The translations under genes were made by a program, and so were the position numbers. The notes under the pieces were generated by a model. It was not told where the DNA came from. It searched no databases and worked only from the letters and a program-made list of their open reading frames with translations. Source: Phellopilus nigrolimitatus (lineage: Eukaryota; Basidiomycota; Agaricomycetes; Hymenochaetales; Hymenochaetaceae). Taken from it: a DNA stretch of 64,000 nucleotides. This document shows positions 43,931 to 53,373 of this stretch, one piece after another. The stretch's first letter is position 1; each line of letters opens with the position of its first letter. The stretch lies in assembly GCA_021029095.1 (NCBI GenBank), contig JAJOHG010000050.1, forward strand, positions 124,001 to 188,000, in the 5' to 3' direction.

Positions 43931-45583
43931 TTAAACAAGAGCGGTTCGTAAGTGGTCCACCAACTCGGCCTTCCGTGTTACCTTCTGCGGATGAGGTATC
44001 TTCACCTTCGCCTCTTCAAATGTTGTCTTGTGAGTAAAGTGCACAATGGAGATCCGTTGTCCCCCTTCCCACGCCTCCACCTCATGTTTGAGGACTGATC
44101 CCCGGACCCAAAGACCATCTCCTGGGAGGTAGCGCATCCTCAGCTTTAGCCTTGGGATCCGGAATTCCCCGCCCTTTGTAAAGTCACCCAATGCCAGGAG
44201 GAACTCCCAACCAGCCTTGGGATCCATTTTATCTTCGTGAAGTGGGGTCATTCTGTTGAACATGATGGCCCTACCCTCCATAACTAAGGGGTCAATCTCG
44301 GCAAACATCTTACCGCAGGCGGTCTGGTCACGATATTCCTTGCATTGAGACGTCGCTTCGAAAAATCCAGGATCGAGGGCCTTCAAGCTAGCATTGACCT
44401 TGAGAGACATGTGATACAGAGTTTGAAGGAGGGACGCATTGGCGGCAAACTGTCGACTGGACTTGATCCAGTCGGTTGAGGGCTTCCCTTCCTCGTGCTT
44501 TAAGATGACGTAAGAAAGCAAGCTAATGTCTCAGTGTATTGATCCTTAATCTTACCGGGTGACCTATTCCAGCCCATCTGTTCGCCAAAACTACCGCACC
44601 TTCTACTTCTCCCGGGCGAGTTACGTAGGAACCTTTCTTGTTACGACCTCTGCCGTCCGCTCCTCCACCTACTTTTAGCAGCACCATAGGGGCATAGGCC
44701 TTGAAGACCTTTGTGACGTACGCCTTTATTTAACATTCGACGGTCAGACCCTCCGGAAGTTATAGCGGTCTGTAGGAAGTGCGTACCGTATCATATTTAT
44801 CCATAAAGACCGTCTGGTGGCAAGTTATAAGCAAGCCATTACGGTCCACACCCATCGTCGACAAGTTAGAATCCCACGTCCGATCCGTGGGCTCTTCTAA
44901 ACCCGTATCTTTGCCCGAGATGGCTAAGGCGAGATCGAAAGAACTGAAGACCTCTGTTAAAAAATGTCAGGAGCTGAACATCTCTACAAGGCGCACGGTT
45001 ATGAATTCGACTTACCTGGCTCCAGCTTCGACTTCTCGATCTGCTGCTCTGCTCTGCGAATATTTTTCTTGGAAGTCTCTCTGGCTGTGCGTGATTTTGC
45101 TTGCACATCCAGCCTTCGAGGATGGGTTATCGGTCAGGAGCTTGGTCTTATGGACACGATTCAGAAACGCTCAGCTCACTCTGCATATTTACGATCTCTC
45201 TTTTCAAGGTCCTCCTCAGGTCGATCAAATGCAGACGTCCCAGGAGTTTCCATCATCATCCTTCTGATTAGCACGAAGAACGAGCCATCAGTAAATGGAA
45301 AGAAACACGGAAAGCGGCTGAGGAAAAGGTAAACTGTTGGGACTTACTTATTGACGACCCCACCTGCTGGGGCGTGACCAGCCTCCAGTTCCGTCGTACG
45401 GGAAACGCCCCCATAGTGTTCTCGAAGGCTAGCCACCAGGTCCTCCATATCCAATACGTCGCAGTAACCAGGGGTACTGCCAGATACGTCTTCCTCGCAT
45501 GGGTCGTTCTGCGTGGGCTCAGTTTCCTCGTCGGTGAGGTCTTCCCCTGCAAAACATTGCTCTGACAGGTCTTTTGAGGACAT
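43931..45583 (-). CDS. TET/JBP-like 2-oxoglutarate Fe(II) dioxygenase
   Basis: Fungal TET/JBP proteins oxidise 5-methylcytosine, and in mushrooms the family is expanded. The catalytic half is an open frame (44,530-43,931): YVILKHEEGKPSTDWIKSSR, MFAEIDPLVMEGRAIMFNRM, then TPLHEDKMDPKAGWEFLLAL, GDFTKGGEFRIPRLKLRMRY, LPGDGLWVRGSVLKHEVEAW and GGQRISIVHFTHKT. The iron ligands HED and the distal His (LKHEVE) and the Arg for 2-oxoglutarate (GQRIS) are all present. Upstream exons give KGSYVTRPGEVEGAVVLANR (44,690-44,560), LALAISGKDTGLEEPTDRTW with VDRNGLLITCHQTVFMDKYD (44,960-44,790), a helical stretch around 45,060 and an acidic N-terminus MSSKDLSEQCFAGEDLTDEE (45,583). Splicing between 45,320 and 45,000 is uncertain, since no one frame is open. 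The family call is firm in the catalytic half. Confidence 0.78.
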
Positions 45584-45771
45584 TGATGAGGAGAATAAGG
45601 TGCGATGCGACAGGAGAGGGATGATGCAAAACGCTGTTTGGCGGAATGAAGAAAAAGAAGAACCGACGTCGCCCAAATTATCGAATCGCGCAAATCAGCC
45701 AAACCGTTCGAGCGGTTTACGAAACAAAGTAAGAGGGGTAGAGAGGAGTGGCGAGTTGACACGTCAGGATT

Positions 45772-45798
45772 GGGGGGGGGGGGGGGGGGGGGGGGGGG
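45772..45798 (+). repeat. 27-G homopolymer run
   Basis: Twenty-seven consecutive G, directly in front of a truncated palindromic element. Long G-runs occur at element junctions here also (23 G at 35,663). Confidence 0.8.
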
Positions 45799-46008
45799 AA
45801 GCAACGCCTGCCAAAAGAGTGTGCCTTTGTAGTTGTTTACACATTTACCAAAAACAGAACTTTTGCGTGAAAGACAAGTTACAGAACAATTTTTTGAGCT
45901 CAATTCTCCACCGTTTTTCACTATTTAAACAGATAAATTCTCGGGTGATATGGGGCTGGGAGGTCTATTTTGTCTATTTTTTAATTTTGACCTCAAAATG
46001 TCAAAACA
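45799..46008 (+). mobile_element. Palindromic DNA element, copy 3 (half copy)
   Basis: Matches the left half of the 8,559-9,246 element: gcctgccaaaagagtgtgcc, then the lead into its hairpin arm (gatatggggctgggaggtct). It stops at the hairpin centre (tgtcaaaacag). Confidence 0.75.
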
Positions 46009-46479
46009 GTACCGGAGACTCAACGGCCTAAGGAATCCAAATCAGAATATCCAGCTTGACAGTCGAAAAGAACAGACCAGCGACTGGTGATCCTACACCT
46101 CGGTGTAGAAAGTAAATGTGATCGGCACTCCTGCCAAATTGAGACAATGTAGACTGCCACGTCCCTCTTGTAGCTCATTACTATGGCATTTGTTATCGCT
46201 GAAAAATCGAACTTTTGATTTGAAGTTTGAACTCCGAAGTCGAACTCCGAAGTCGGAAGTCGGAAGCGGTGATGACGTAAGTTGCAGATCGCAAGTTGCA
46301 ACTCGCAAGTCGCAGCTCTGACTCCGACCTCCCCAACATTGTGGTAAGTGGGTATATTTGCAAAGGCGCGACTCAAGTTATCGATCAAATAGTATGATGA
46401 TTTAGAGAATGCACTCGGATACTTCCGAGCCACATTGTCCGCAATGCGATTGCCGATCCTTCGTGTTGTCAACAATCCA

Positions 46480-47800
46480 TGCCGCCTCAGGAAATCCAAG
46501 AAGCTCAGTACTTGGAAGGTGAATCTCTGTATGCTCTGGGACTTGTCAACACAGAATGTGATATCTGTCATGATCTTGAAAGCTATTTTTGTGACAGGCT
46601 CAAGAAAGCGACGAATAAGTCGTTCGGGATGACCTGGTTTTTGGTGTTGCCGGTATGGGTGGCAAGAATGAGCAATCATACAACAATCTCAAGGAAGCGT
46701 TGTATACGGACTCCGCAGTTTCTTGTGAAACTGCAGGTTATGGCATGGGCCTCATCATGCTTGGCACCGCAGATGGTAAATATGCAAAAGATGCTGGCAT
46801 ACGCGAGAGAATTGCGGCACGAGAAATCATCCGGGGTCTTCCAGTCAGTCTGGCTTTCCTTTATTATGGTTGACAGGAACAGACAGACAACATGGTGATG
46901 ACGCTTTTAGCTGAGAAGGTAAAGATACTTCTCCATACCTAGTATTTCTATTTACTCATTTATTTCTAGCCTTTCATCCTTCGCTATGGGGGTGTCTATA
47001 CGTTGCCCTCGCATATGCTGGCACTTCGAATCATGGCGCCATTCAAACCCCTCTCTTGTTGTGGTTTCTGATACCTCCGGTGGTGTTCGTCGCGCAGCAG
47101 CCAACTCCCTAGCATTCGTGCTCTTCAAGAACCCTAGCTAGATATCGAGGATTGTGCAACTCCTTAGCAAGAGTTACAGCACTCATGTTTGTTGCAATGC
47201 TACGCTTTCTCTTGGTATAGCCTGCGCAGGAATTGGATTTCAGGACGCTGTAGATATTCTCGAGCCGATGACTAAAGACCTGTGTTGACTTTGTGCGCCA
47301 GGGCGCGTTCGTCGCTTCGGGAATGGTTCTCGTACAACAGAGTCCGAGACGTCATCGCTATCTATGTCGTCCACTCATAGTCATTATGAGAAAATTGTTG
47401 CGGACAAACACGAGGACCCGATGGCTTGCTTTGGCACTGCACTGGGCCAGGGTCTTATTGATATTGCTGCGCAACATGAAAATCAGTCTGCAGAGCCGCG
47501 CTGGTAGTTGCAACATAAGTGCCATTGTCGGTAGGGTCTTCTTATGTCAATTCTGGTATTGGTATCCACTGGCGCACTGCACTTGCCTTGCGTTCGAGCC
47601 TACTGCTATTACTGGTCCGAATGGTGACTTGAAGTAGGGACTATTATCGGTCTCGCTAATTGTTTTCCAGTTCTCATAGGCTTATTTTCAGGCACCCAAG
47701 TTCAAACTCGTCTGCACGTGAAAGGACGAAGGCAAAGGAGAAGGCGGTTGCCACAGCGAACGTTGACTCCTATATAAACAGTGGCTGTAGGTGGAACATG
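46480..47800 (+). pseudogene. 26S proteasome subunit RPN2 (PSMD1) fragment
   Basis: RPN2 is the scaffold of the 19S base, built of PC repeats. Blocks: LEGESLYALGLVNTE and RLKKATN (46,500-46,620), MGGKNEQSYNNLKEALYTDS, AVSCETAGYGMGLIMLGTAD and EIIRGLPVSLAFLYYG (46,655-46,870), LRYGGVYTL (46,980), VRRAAANSLAFVLFKNPS (47,085-47,140), LGIACAGIGFQDAVDILEPM (47,215-47,275), VDFVRQGAFVASGMVLVQQS (47,285-47,345), DKHEDPMACFGTALGQGLID (47,405-47,460), LQSRAGSCNISAIVGRVFLC and QFWYWYPLAHCTCLAFEPTA (47,490-47,610), and APKFKLVCT (47,695). The introns also survive (46,918-46,970 and 47,637-47,693). Many stops and frameshifts and no N-terminal half. The alternating GxGxAxxGT-type PC units make the call firm. 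Confidence 0.87.
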
Positions 47801-49336
47801 GTCATTCAAGAATGATAAAAACAGCGATCAAGGCAGCACAAATCGATCGCTTCGTCGCGAAGAGTTGGAATCCTCCTAATGCGAACACTGGCTGACTCGG
47901 ACATACTTGCTTACCTTGTCGGGAAAGCGTGTTCAATGTTACCATCTGTGCGAGTCTCGCAATGATCACAAATCCTATTCATGTCGCGTATACAGATGTC
48001 AACGGACGACGCCTAGCAGGGCGATAGAAGTCCTGTACCAAGCAGGAAACATGGCGAAGGAGAGGGATAAGGAGTGATGATATCCGCACAGCGAGATTAA
48101 ATTTGGGAGTTAGGTACGAGGTGAATAAAAAAGGGAAACACTTGCATTCATAATAAACAAGCTGGTCTACGAGAGGCGAGATAAACAAAGGATAAAAGAT
48201 CAGCTAGAAGAAGAAAGTATGCCACGAGAAAATAAAGAAAAAGTTCCAACAGAAAAACGATCTTAATCATCCAGAGACTTGTCGTCGACCATCGACAGGT
48301 ACCCATCTACATGGGTACAGGAAGGTAGCGAGAACAAGGATGGCTGCTGCTGCTGCTGCAGTGAAAAGGCTTTCCTCCTGAGAGACACGAGGAGCTGCAC
48401 CGCTGATAAGTCCATATGAGATGCCTCCGGCAGCTTGGACCGCACCGTTCATGAAGTCCGTGTCGCACGTCGAGTTGAGGCGGAATAGAGAACAGGCTGG
48501 CCTCCAAGAATTGGCGGATTGGAAAGACCGGCGGGCTCTGCTCGAAGGTAATGTACGCGCTCATAACGCTACGCGTGCATGCGACGCAGAGCTTTTCGGA
48601 GCTCAAGTCCGGCGTCAGAAACAGGAAGCAAGGTTTGAGCTGCGGAATGTCGTCGTGTTCGGCATGAGTGCGGATGTGACGTTGTCTGTATCTGGGTGCG
48701 CTTGCTCAGTGGCGACGAAGAGCCCTGTCAGAGGTTGTTCTGCACGAGCTCGTACCCACTTTGCTTCGAGGACGAGACAGACTTGGAGCCGGCTGAAAGG
48801 GACACACGCCGATGGTGAGGCTAAACTGCCCGATGCAGACAAGGAGCCGCCCTGGCTAATCTGCGTAACGCAATAGCGGTCGCAGTCGTCTTTGGTGAAT
48901 GCAGCTGCCTACATCGGGATGAGCGCGTAGAGGACGTCAACTCACTCGGGAACGCAGTGTAGAAGGAATTAATCTGGCTACAGGTGCAAATTCGCTGCAT
49001 GAGCTAGACGAAGAAGTCGCGCAAAGCGAGTTGTACGCAGTGCTGATCGAGCTGGCATCGGCCCCTGCGGGGGAGTTGGAAGAGGAGTTAGCCAAGGCCC
49101 TGAAACCCGATGTTGCGTTGACGATGGGGATGGTGCAAGACGTGCTGGATGAGTTACTATCCAGCGCTCCAAGCGGTACTGATGGGACGAGCGGGTCGAC
49201 GAAGCTGAAAACCATGTCGACGATGACTGCTGGAGATAAACAAATAATCAGTAGCCAGGTGAAGACCATGTGCTCACCGCCGACAACATCCACCGCAGGA
49301 AATATTATCGCCGAAAACGACGCTTCCTGGTGGTGA
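47801..49336. other. Unidentified cargo of the 3.8-kb element
   Basis: The + strand is open at 48,421-48,876 (FMKSVSHVELRRNREQAGLQ then LADWKDRRALLEGNVRAHNA) and at 48,985-49,336 (LHELDEEVAQSELYAVLIEL, APAGELEEELAKALKPDVAL, MVQDVLDELLSS, with a Ser/Thr tail). The second stretch looks like a real helical C-terminus. The minus strand at 48,450-48,270 also has a hydrophobic frame. I recognise no family; one or two more captured gene pieces are possible. 47,801-48,240 shows nothing. Confidence 0.3.
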
Positions 49337-49964
49337 GAAAATGACGTATCATCTCTGCCAAAATGAGTACAAAACAGGTATGCCGAGTCTGTGCAGGTGA
49401 GCGGTTTAAAAGCATAGAAATGTCAACCCATGAGCATGGAGTTATAAGTTAAGTATATCCAATGAAAGGTAGTGAGTACTGTGTACAATTAACTACGAAG
49501 TAAGTTGTGACTTCCGTTTTCTTTGTCCATTGAGTTCGAACTGAGAGTTCGGAGTTCGCATAGGTAATGCGTGGGAACTGCAACCTCGACTTCGGACTTG
49601 ATTAAATTCTTACAACCTCGACTTCGGACTTGCATGATTCTTGTGAGGTCGACTTTGATTTGCATAATTTGTTACGAGCTCGACTTCGCTCTTGATTAAA
49701 CCGCGAAAACAACGCCCATACATTACACCCCGAAAATCGAAATATTGCTTAGATTAAGATGAAGGTATTGCAAAGCACAATTTTCGAAGCATAAAGAAAC
49801 GTTGAGTTCGAAACTGTCGCTCAGAAAGCATTTTACGACGCGTGCCTCATCCAAATTTGGCAGGAGTGCCGATCACATTTACTTTCTACACCGAGGTGTA
49901 GGAGGAGCAAACACATTCTAGGGAATATCACGTGCAACAGTATAAGCGAATTATATAATACAGA

Positions 49965-49990
49965 GCCAAACTGCGCACGCGCAGTTTGGC
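49965..49990. repeat. 26-bp perfect hairpin
   Basis: GCCAAACTGCGC and its inverse around AC. It lies 65 bp beyond the end of the 3.8-kb element. No larger context recognised; 49,900-50,427 has no gene. Confidence 0.6.
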
Positions 49991-50427
49991 ACCATCAGAT
50001 GACGTAATACCCAGGAAAATTTCTGGCGCCAGAAAATGTCCCGAGCGTGGTATTCTTATAGAATCGGCCTTGTTACTAACAATTATGCCCCACCATATCA
50101 GATGCTAAGCAGTATATTGAAACAACAGCGTCGAAAATAAGTCTCGATATTGACAAATATCGCTTCCCCGCAGCAAGTTGGACTATGAAAAACAACGGAC
50201 CGACTAAGTATTAACATACTTTGATATCACAACGAGGTAATGACTCTCAAATACAGCATACCCAGGCTTGTGACCAAGTGTGAAACCGTGATGGAGAAAT
50301 AGATAAACGCGTAACGAAAGCGGGATTGATCTAAATGTAATTCCGGATATTTCATTGCTTGTATAAGTATGAACTTGGGTCTACGTGCATGACAGCAACA
50401 TCACTGATAAAGGGTAGGCGGGTCTGT

Positions 50428-50875
50428 AGCCCATCTCAATTCTGTGGAACTCGACTTGTTGGTAAATTGTTCGGCAAGCTCGGCAGCCATCACAGAACTC
50501 GCTAGCAACAGTAACAACAGCATTAGAATTGAGAATCTTGTTAGTAGTACTACATGTACAAACTTGGTCGGCGTTTCAATTATGTTCTCACAGACACGAT
50601 CCATGGGTTTGAAGTCCAAAACAAGATGCAGGGTTGATTGCGTAGATCCAAAAGTGGATCAATTTCAAAGTCCGACAAGTTACCAACAGGACTAACGCCT
50701 CAATCGGCGTTAGTCCTGTTGGTAAAATTTGCCAGGCACAACGTCTCTGAAAGGAAATTTCATCCAATCGCCAAATCGCCGGAACCATCTGGCTTGGACC
50801 AATATAACGGTAGAAAAATCCGCCGAGCTCTGCCGATTTACTAACAACTCGAGTTCCACAGAATTGAGACGGGCT
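50428..50875. mobile_element. Foldback/MITE with AGCCCRTCTC ends (448 bp)
   Basis: Inverted ends AGCCCRTCTCAATTCTGTGG continuing into AACTCGASTTGTT (about 40 bp). A second hairpin (ttaccaacaggactaacgcc and inverse)lies at 50,681-50,727. Non-coding. No clear target duplication: TA on the left at 50,427-50,428, TT on the right. Confidence 0.65.
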
Positions 50876-51024
50876 TGTGTGGGGGATGTTAAAGCCAATC
50901 TCTCGTAGTCTGGTTCCAACCCGAGGATCTTTAACGAATTCTACGAAGAACGCGTTTTTCTGGCATCTGCTCTGGGTGGGATATGGGGGGATGACTATTG
51001 TTTTAGGTATCCATCATTGCTATA

Positions 51025-51778
51025 CAGTCGACTATCTAATAATGCATAAGCTAATAATGCATATGAGCTACTAATGCATACGAAATGGCGGAACCGACTT
51101 CGTCCCCACTAAGATATGCATAAAATCTAATATCGAATACTGCATACGAAATTTGGCCATATGCACTATTAAATATGCCTTTTTGGGTAATTTTTGTCAA
51201 GATTTGATGCACCTTGTATCCCGATGGTGATCCCGGCAAGACATTAAATATACTTCTGACAGCCAGCATGCAAAAAAAAAAAAAGGACAGAAGAGAAATC
51301 AATGCTCTTTCGAATTGCTACACAAACTTTGTTATGTAAGCAAAGAAAAATGGAGGCCTCGCAACAATCAAGCACATAACACCCTCAAACTCGTAAGCCA
51401 AGAAAGGTAAATTCACCAGAGACATCTGCTATATCAACTGTCTCTGCAGCTGGTGGAACCTCTGACACGTGGATTTGGCAACTCATAAACAAGTTACACT
51501 CCATTCATTCTTTCCTGTACAATTTTCAGTTACTATGAGCACATCTCAGGTTCTCTGTTGTCATTATCTTTTGATGCTTTTTAATTCAATTATTATCATT
51601 ATATCGGTAATTTATATCACTTCGGAAAGCACGCAAATGTCGGCGCTAAACTGGCGTGACAAGAGCATACTACACGGTCACACATTGTCACAATAAAGTG
51701 ACATCTACTACTGCATATGATCTACTAATGCATACGAAAACTGGGGACGGACCTTATGCATTATTAGATAGTCGACTG
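51025..51778. mobile_element. Pogo-type MITE, copy 2 (754 bp)
   Basis: Ends CAGTCGACTATCTAATAATG, TA on both sides (51,023-51,024 and 51,779-51,780). Nearly identical to copy 1 over its length, including the retained reading HKQVTLHSFF. The next element starts 8 bp further on. Confidence 0.92.
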
Positions 51779-51786
51779 TATATTTA

Positions 51787-52560
51787 TTGCCGTTTTCATA
51801 ATTGTTGGCGGAGTTCGAAATATCAACTTTTTCGGCCTCGAAGCTTCAAAAATATGCTGCTCACTCAATTCTTCACATTTTTCTTTCGTTCAAGCTGGTA
51901 AATAATTGTATATACTGTATCAATCATCTGATGTATAAAAATAATGTACTTTTTAGAATGGATGTGCCAATCTCTGAAATCAGGCAGTGCATACATGCTC
52001 TCAGAAGGTGTCCAAACATCTTGAATTTTTGCAGCTTCAGTTTTGAAGCTATTGACATGGTTGCTTTTGCAGAACATTTATATAGATGCCCTTTAGATAT
52101 TAGAAGTTCTACTTTTTTTGCAGAAAATTGATGGCAAGGTGCAATTCACCAAGTATTTGGGCAGCAGAAATCCAAAAAAACAAAGACCAGATAAATTCAT
52201 GTATGGAAGGCTATTGCAATATGTCATTAAAAAAGTAAGACTTATACCCACTCAATGGCAGTTGTATAAGTGTTCTGCAAAAGCAACCATGTCAATAGCT
52301 TCAAAACTGAAGCTGCAAAAATTCAAGATGTTTGGACACCTTCTGAGAGCATGTATGCACTGCCTGATTTCAGAGATTGGCACATCCATTCTAAAAAGTA
52401 CATTATTTTTATACATCAGATGATTGATACAGTATATACAATTATTTACCAGCTTGAACGAAAGAAAAATGTGAAGAATTGAGTGAGCAGCATATTTTTG
52501 AAGCTTCGAGGCCAAAAAAGTTGATATTTCGAACTCCGCCAACAATAATGAAAACGGCAA
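51787..52560. mobile_element. Foldback element, copy 2 (774 bp)
   Basis: Ends TTGCCGTTTTCATAATTGTT, TA on both sides (51,785-51,786 and 52,561-52,562). Arms of about 300 bp. The frame seen in copy 1 is kept at its start (MYKNNVLFRMDVPISEIRQC) and in the centre (FTKYLGSRNPKKQRPDKFMY) with one frame change between. Confidence 0.88.
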
Positions 52561-52841
52561 TAACAACTTTCTCCGCTGATTGCCGGTAGCCGTCTCGCCT
52601 TCTATTGTGCTTCATAGTGTAAAGGCTAACTGGATTGACAATGAAAATATGACAATGAAGAAGTGTGGACCAGGCATGTCTAGACAACCACCGTAAGAAT
52701 TTTAAGAGACGAACTTATGCATAATGTAGGCGAAACCCAGTATCCAATCATCTCGATCATTTGATTACCGAAGTAACTCCCAACGAGCGCATAGATAATG
52801 ACGAATACGTGTTCGTTACGCAGTTCGTTAAAGCAGAGGTA

Positions 52842-53090
52842 CAGTTGATTATCTCATAATGCATAAGTTACTAATGCATAATATCTAATAATGCATCAAA
52901 AATCCGGGAACCGATCTCATCCCAGCCAAAATATGCAAGAAATCTACTATTTAATATTGCATAAGAACTTTGGTTGTGGGCCATTGCTGCGCATGGCATA
53001 TTACGATTCCTTTTTTTTTCCCTTCTTCTCGTCATCTACTTTAGTATATATCAGGTTTCATATTATGGCTAGCGAGCAGAATATTTTAAG
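52842..53090 (+). mobile_element. CAGTYGATTATCTC-family end, 52.8-kb copy
   Basis: TA then CAGTTGATTATCTCATAATG at 52,842, leading to the shared block tttggttgtgggccattgct (52,975). It resembles the pogo MITE TIR but differs after position 7. The other end is not found; 53,090-53,370 shows nothing else. Confidence 0.6.
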
Positions 53091-53373
53091 TAAAGAAGCG
53101 GCTTTGTTGTGGTTTCGAGCTGTGATATTCACGCTCTCCTGTGGTTCTTCCTCTGCTCCACTTGCACATTCCACAATTTGATTAATTATTTTCTGATAAA
53201 GGCAGGGTTCAAATCAAAAACTCAATACATTCATGTGTTCGCTCTATGTAGCTTGCATGTGCTGACCGTAACAAATAACTAGTCTAAGTACATTGCAATA
53301 TTGAGAAGTTACTAATGAATCATGATCATAAATTATAAAAAACAATACCACGGTCCAAGCATAAAGTAATAAA

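Larger units (their letters stand above)
46096..49898. mobile_element. 3.8-kb TIR element carrying an RPN2 pseudogene
   Basis: Perfect 45-bp inverted repeats beginning CACCTCGGTGTAGAAAGTAA and ending CTGCCAAATT (46,096-46,140 and 49,854-49,898), flanked by TA (46,094-46,095 and 49,899-49,900). Inside both ends are arrays of gaagtcgga / acttcggactt units (46,200-46,330 and 49,530-49,700). No transposase is seen. The + strand cargo from about 46,480 to 47,800 is a proteasome subunit pseudogene, followed by unidentified coding-like sequence to 49,336. Perfect TIRs around gene cargo fit a Pack-TIR element. Confidence 0.82.

Noticed and set aside
45772..45798. G-runs of 27 and 23 bases as functional G-quadruplex sites
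   Set aside because: They can form quadruplexes, but their place at element junctions and known instability of homopolymers suggest slippage. No evidence of function.
46020..46679. A 219-codon minus ORF at the left end of the 3.8-kb element
   Set aside because: It starts outside the element, runs through its TIR and tandem repeats and covers the antisense of RPN2, so it cannot be a conserved gene.
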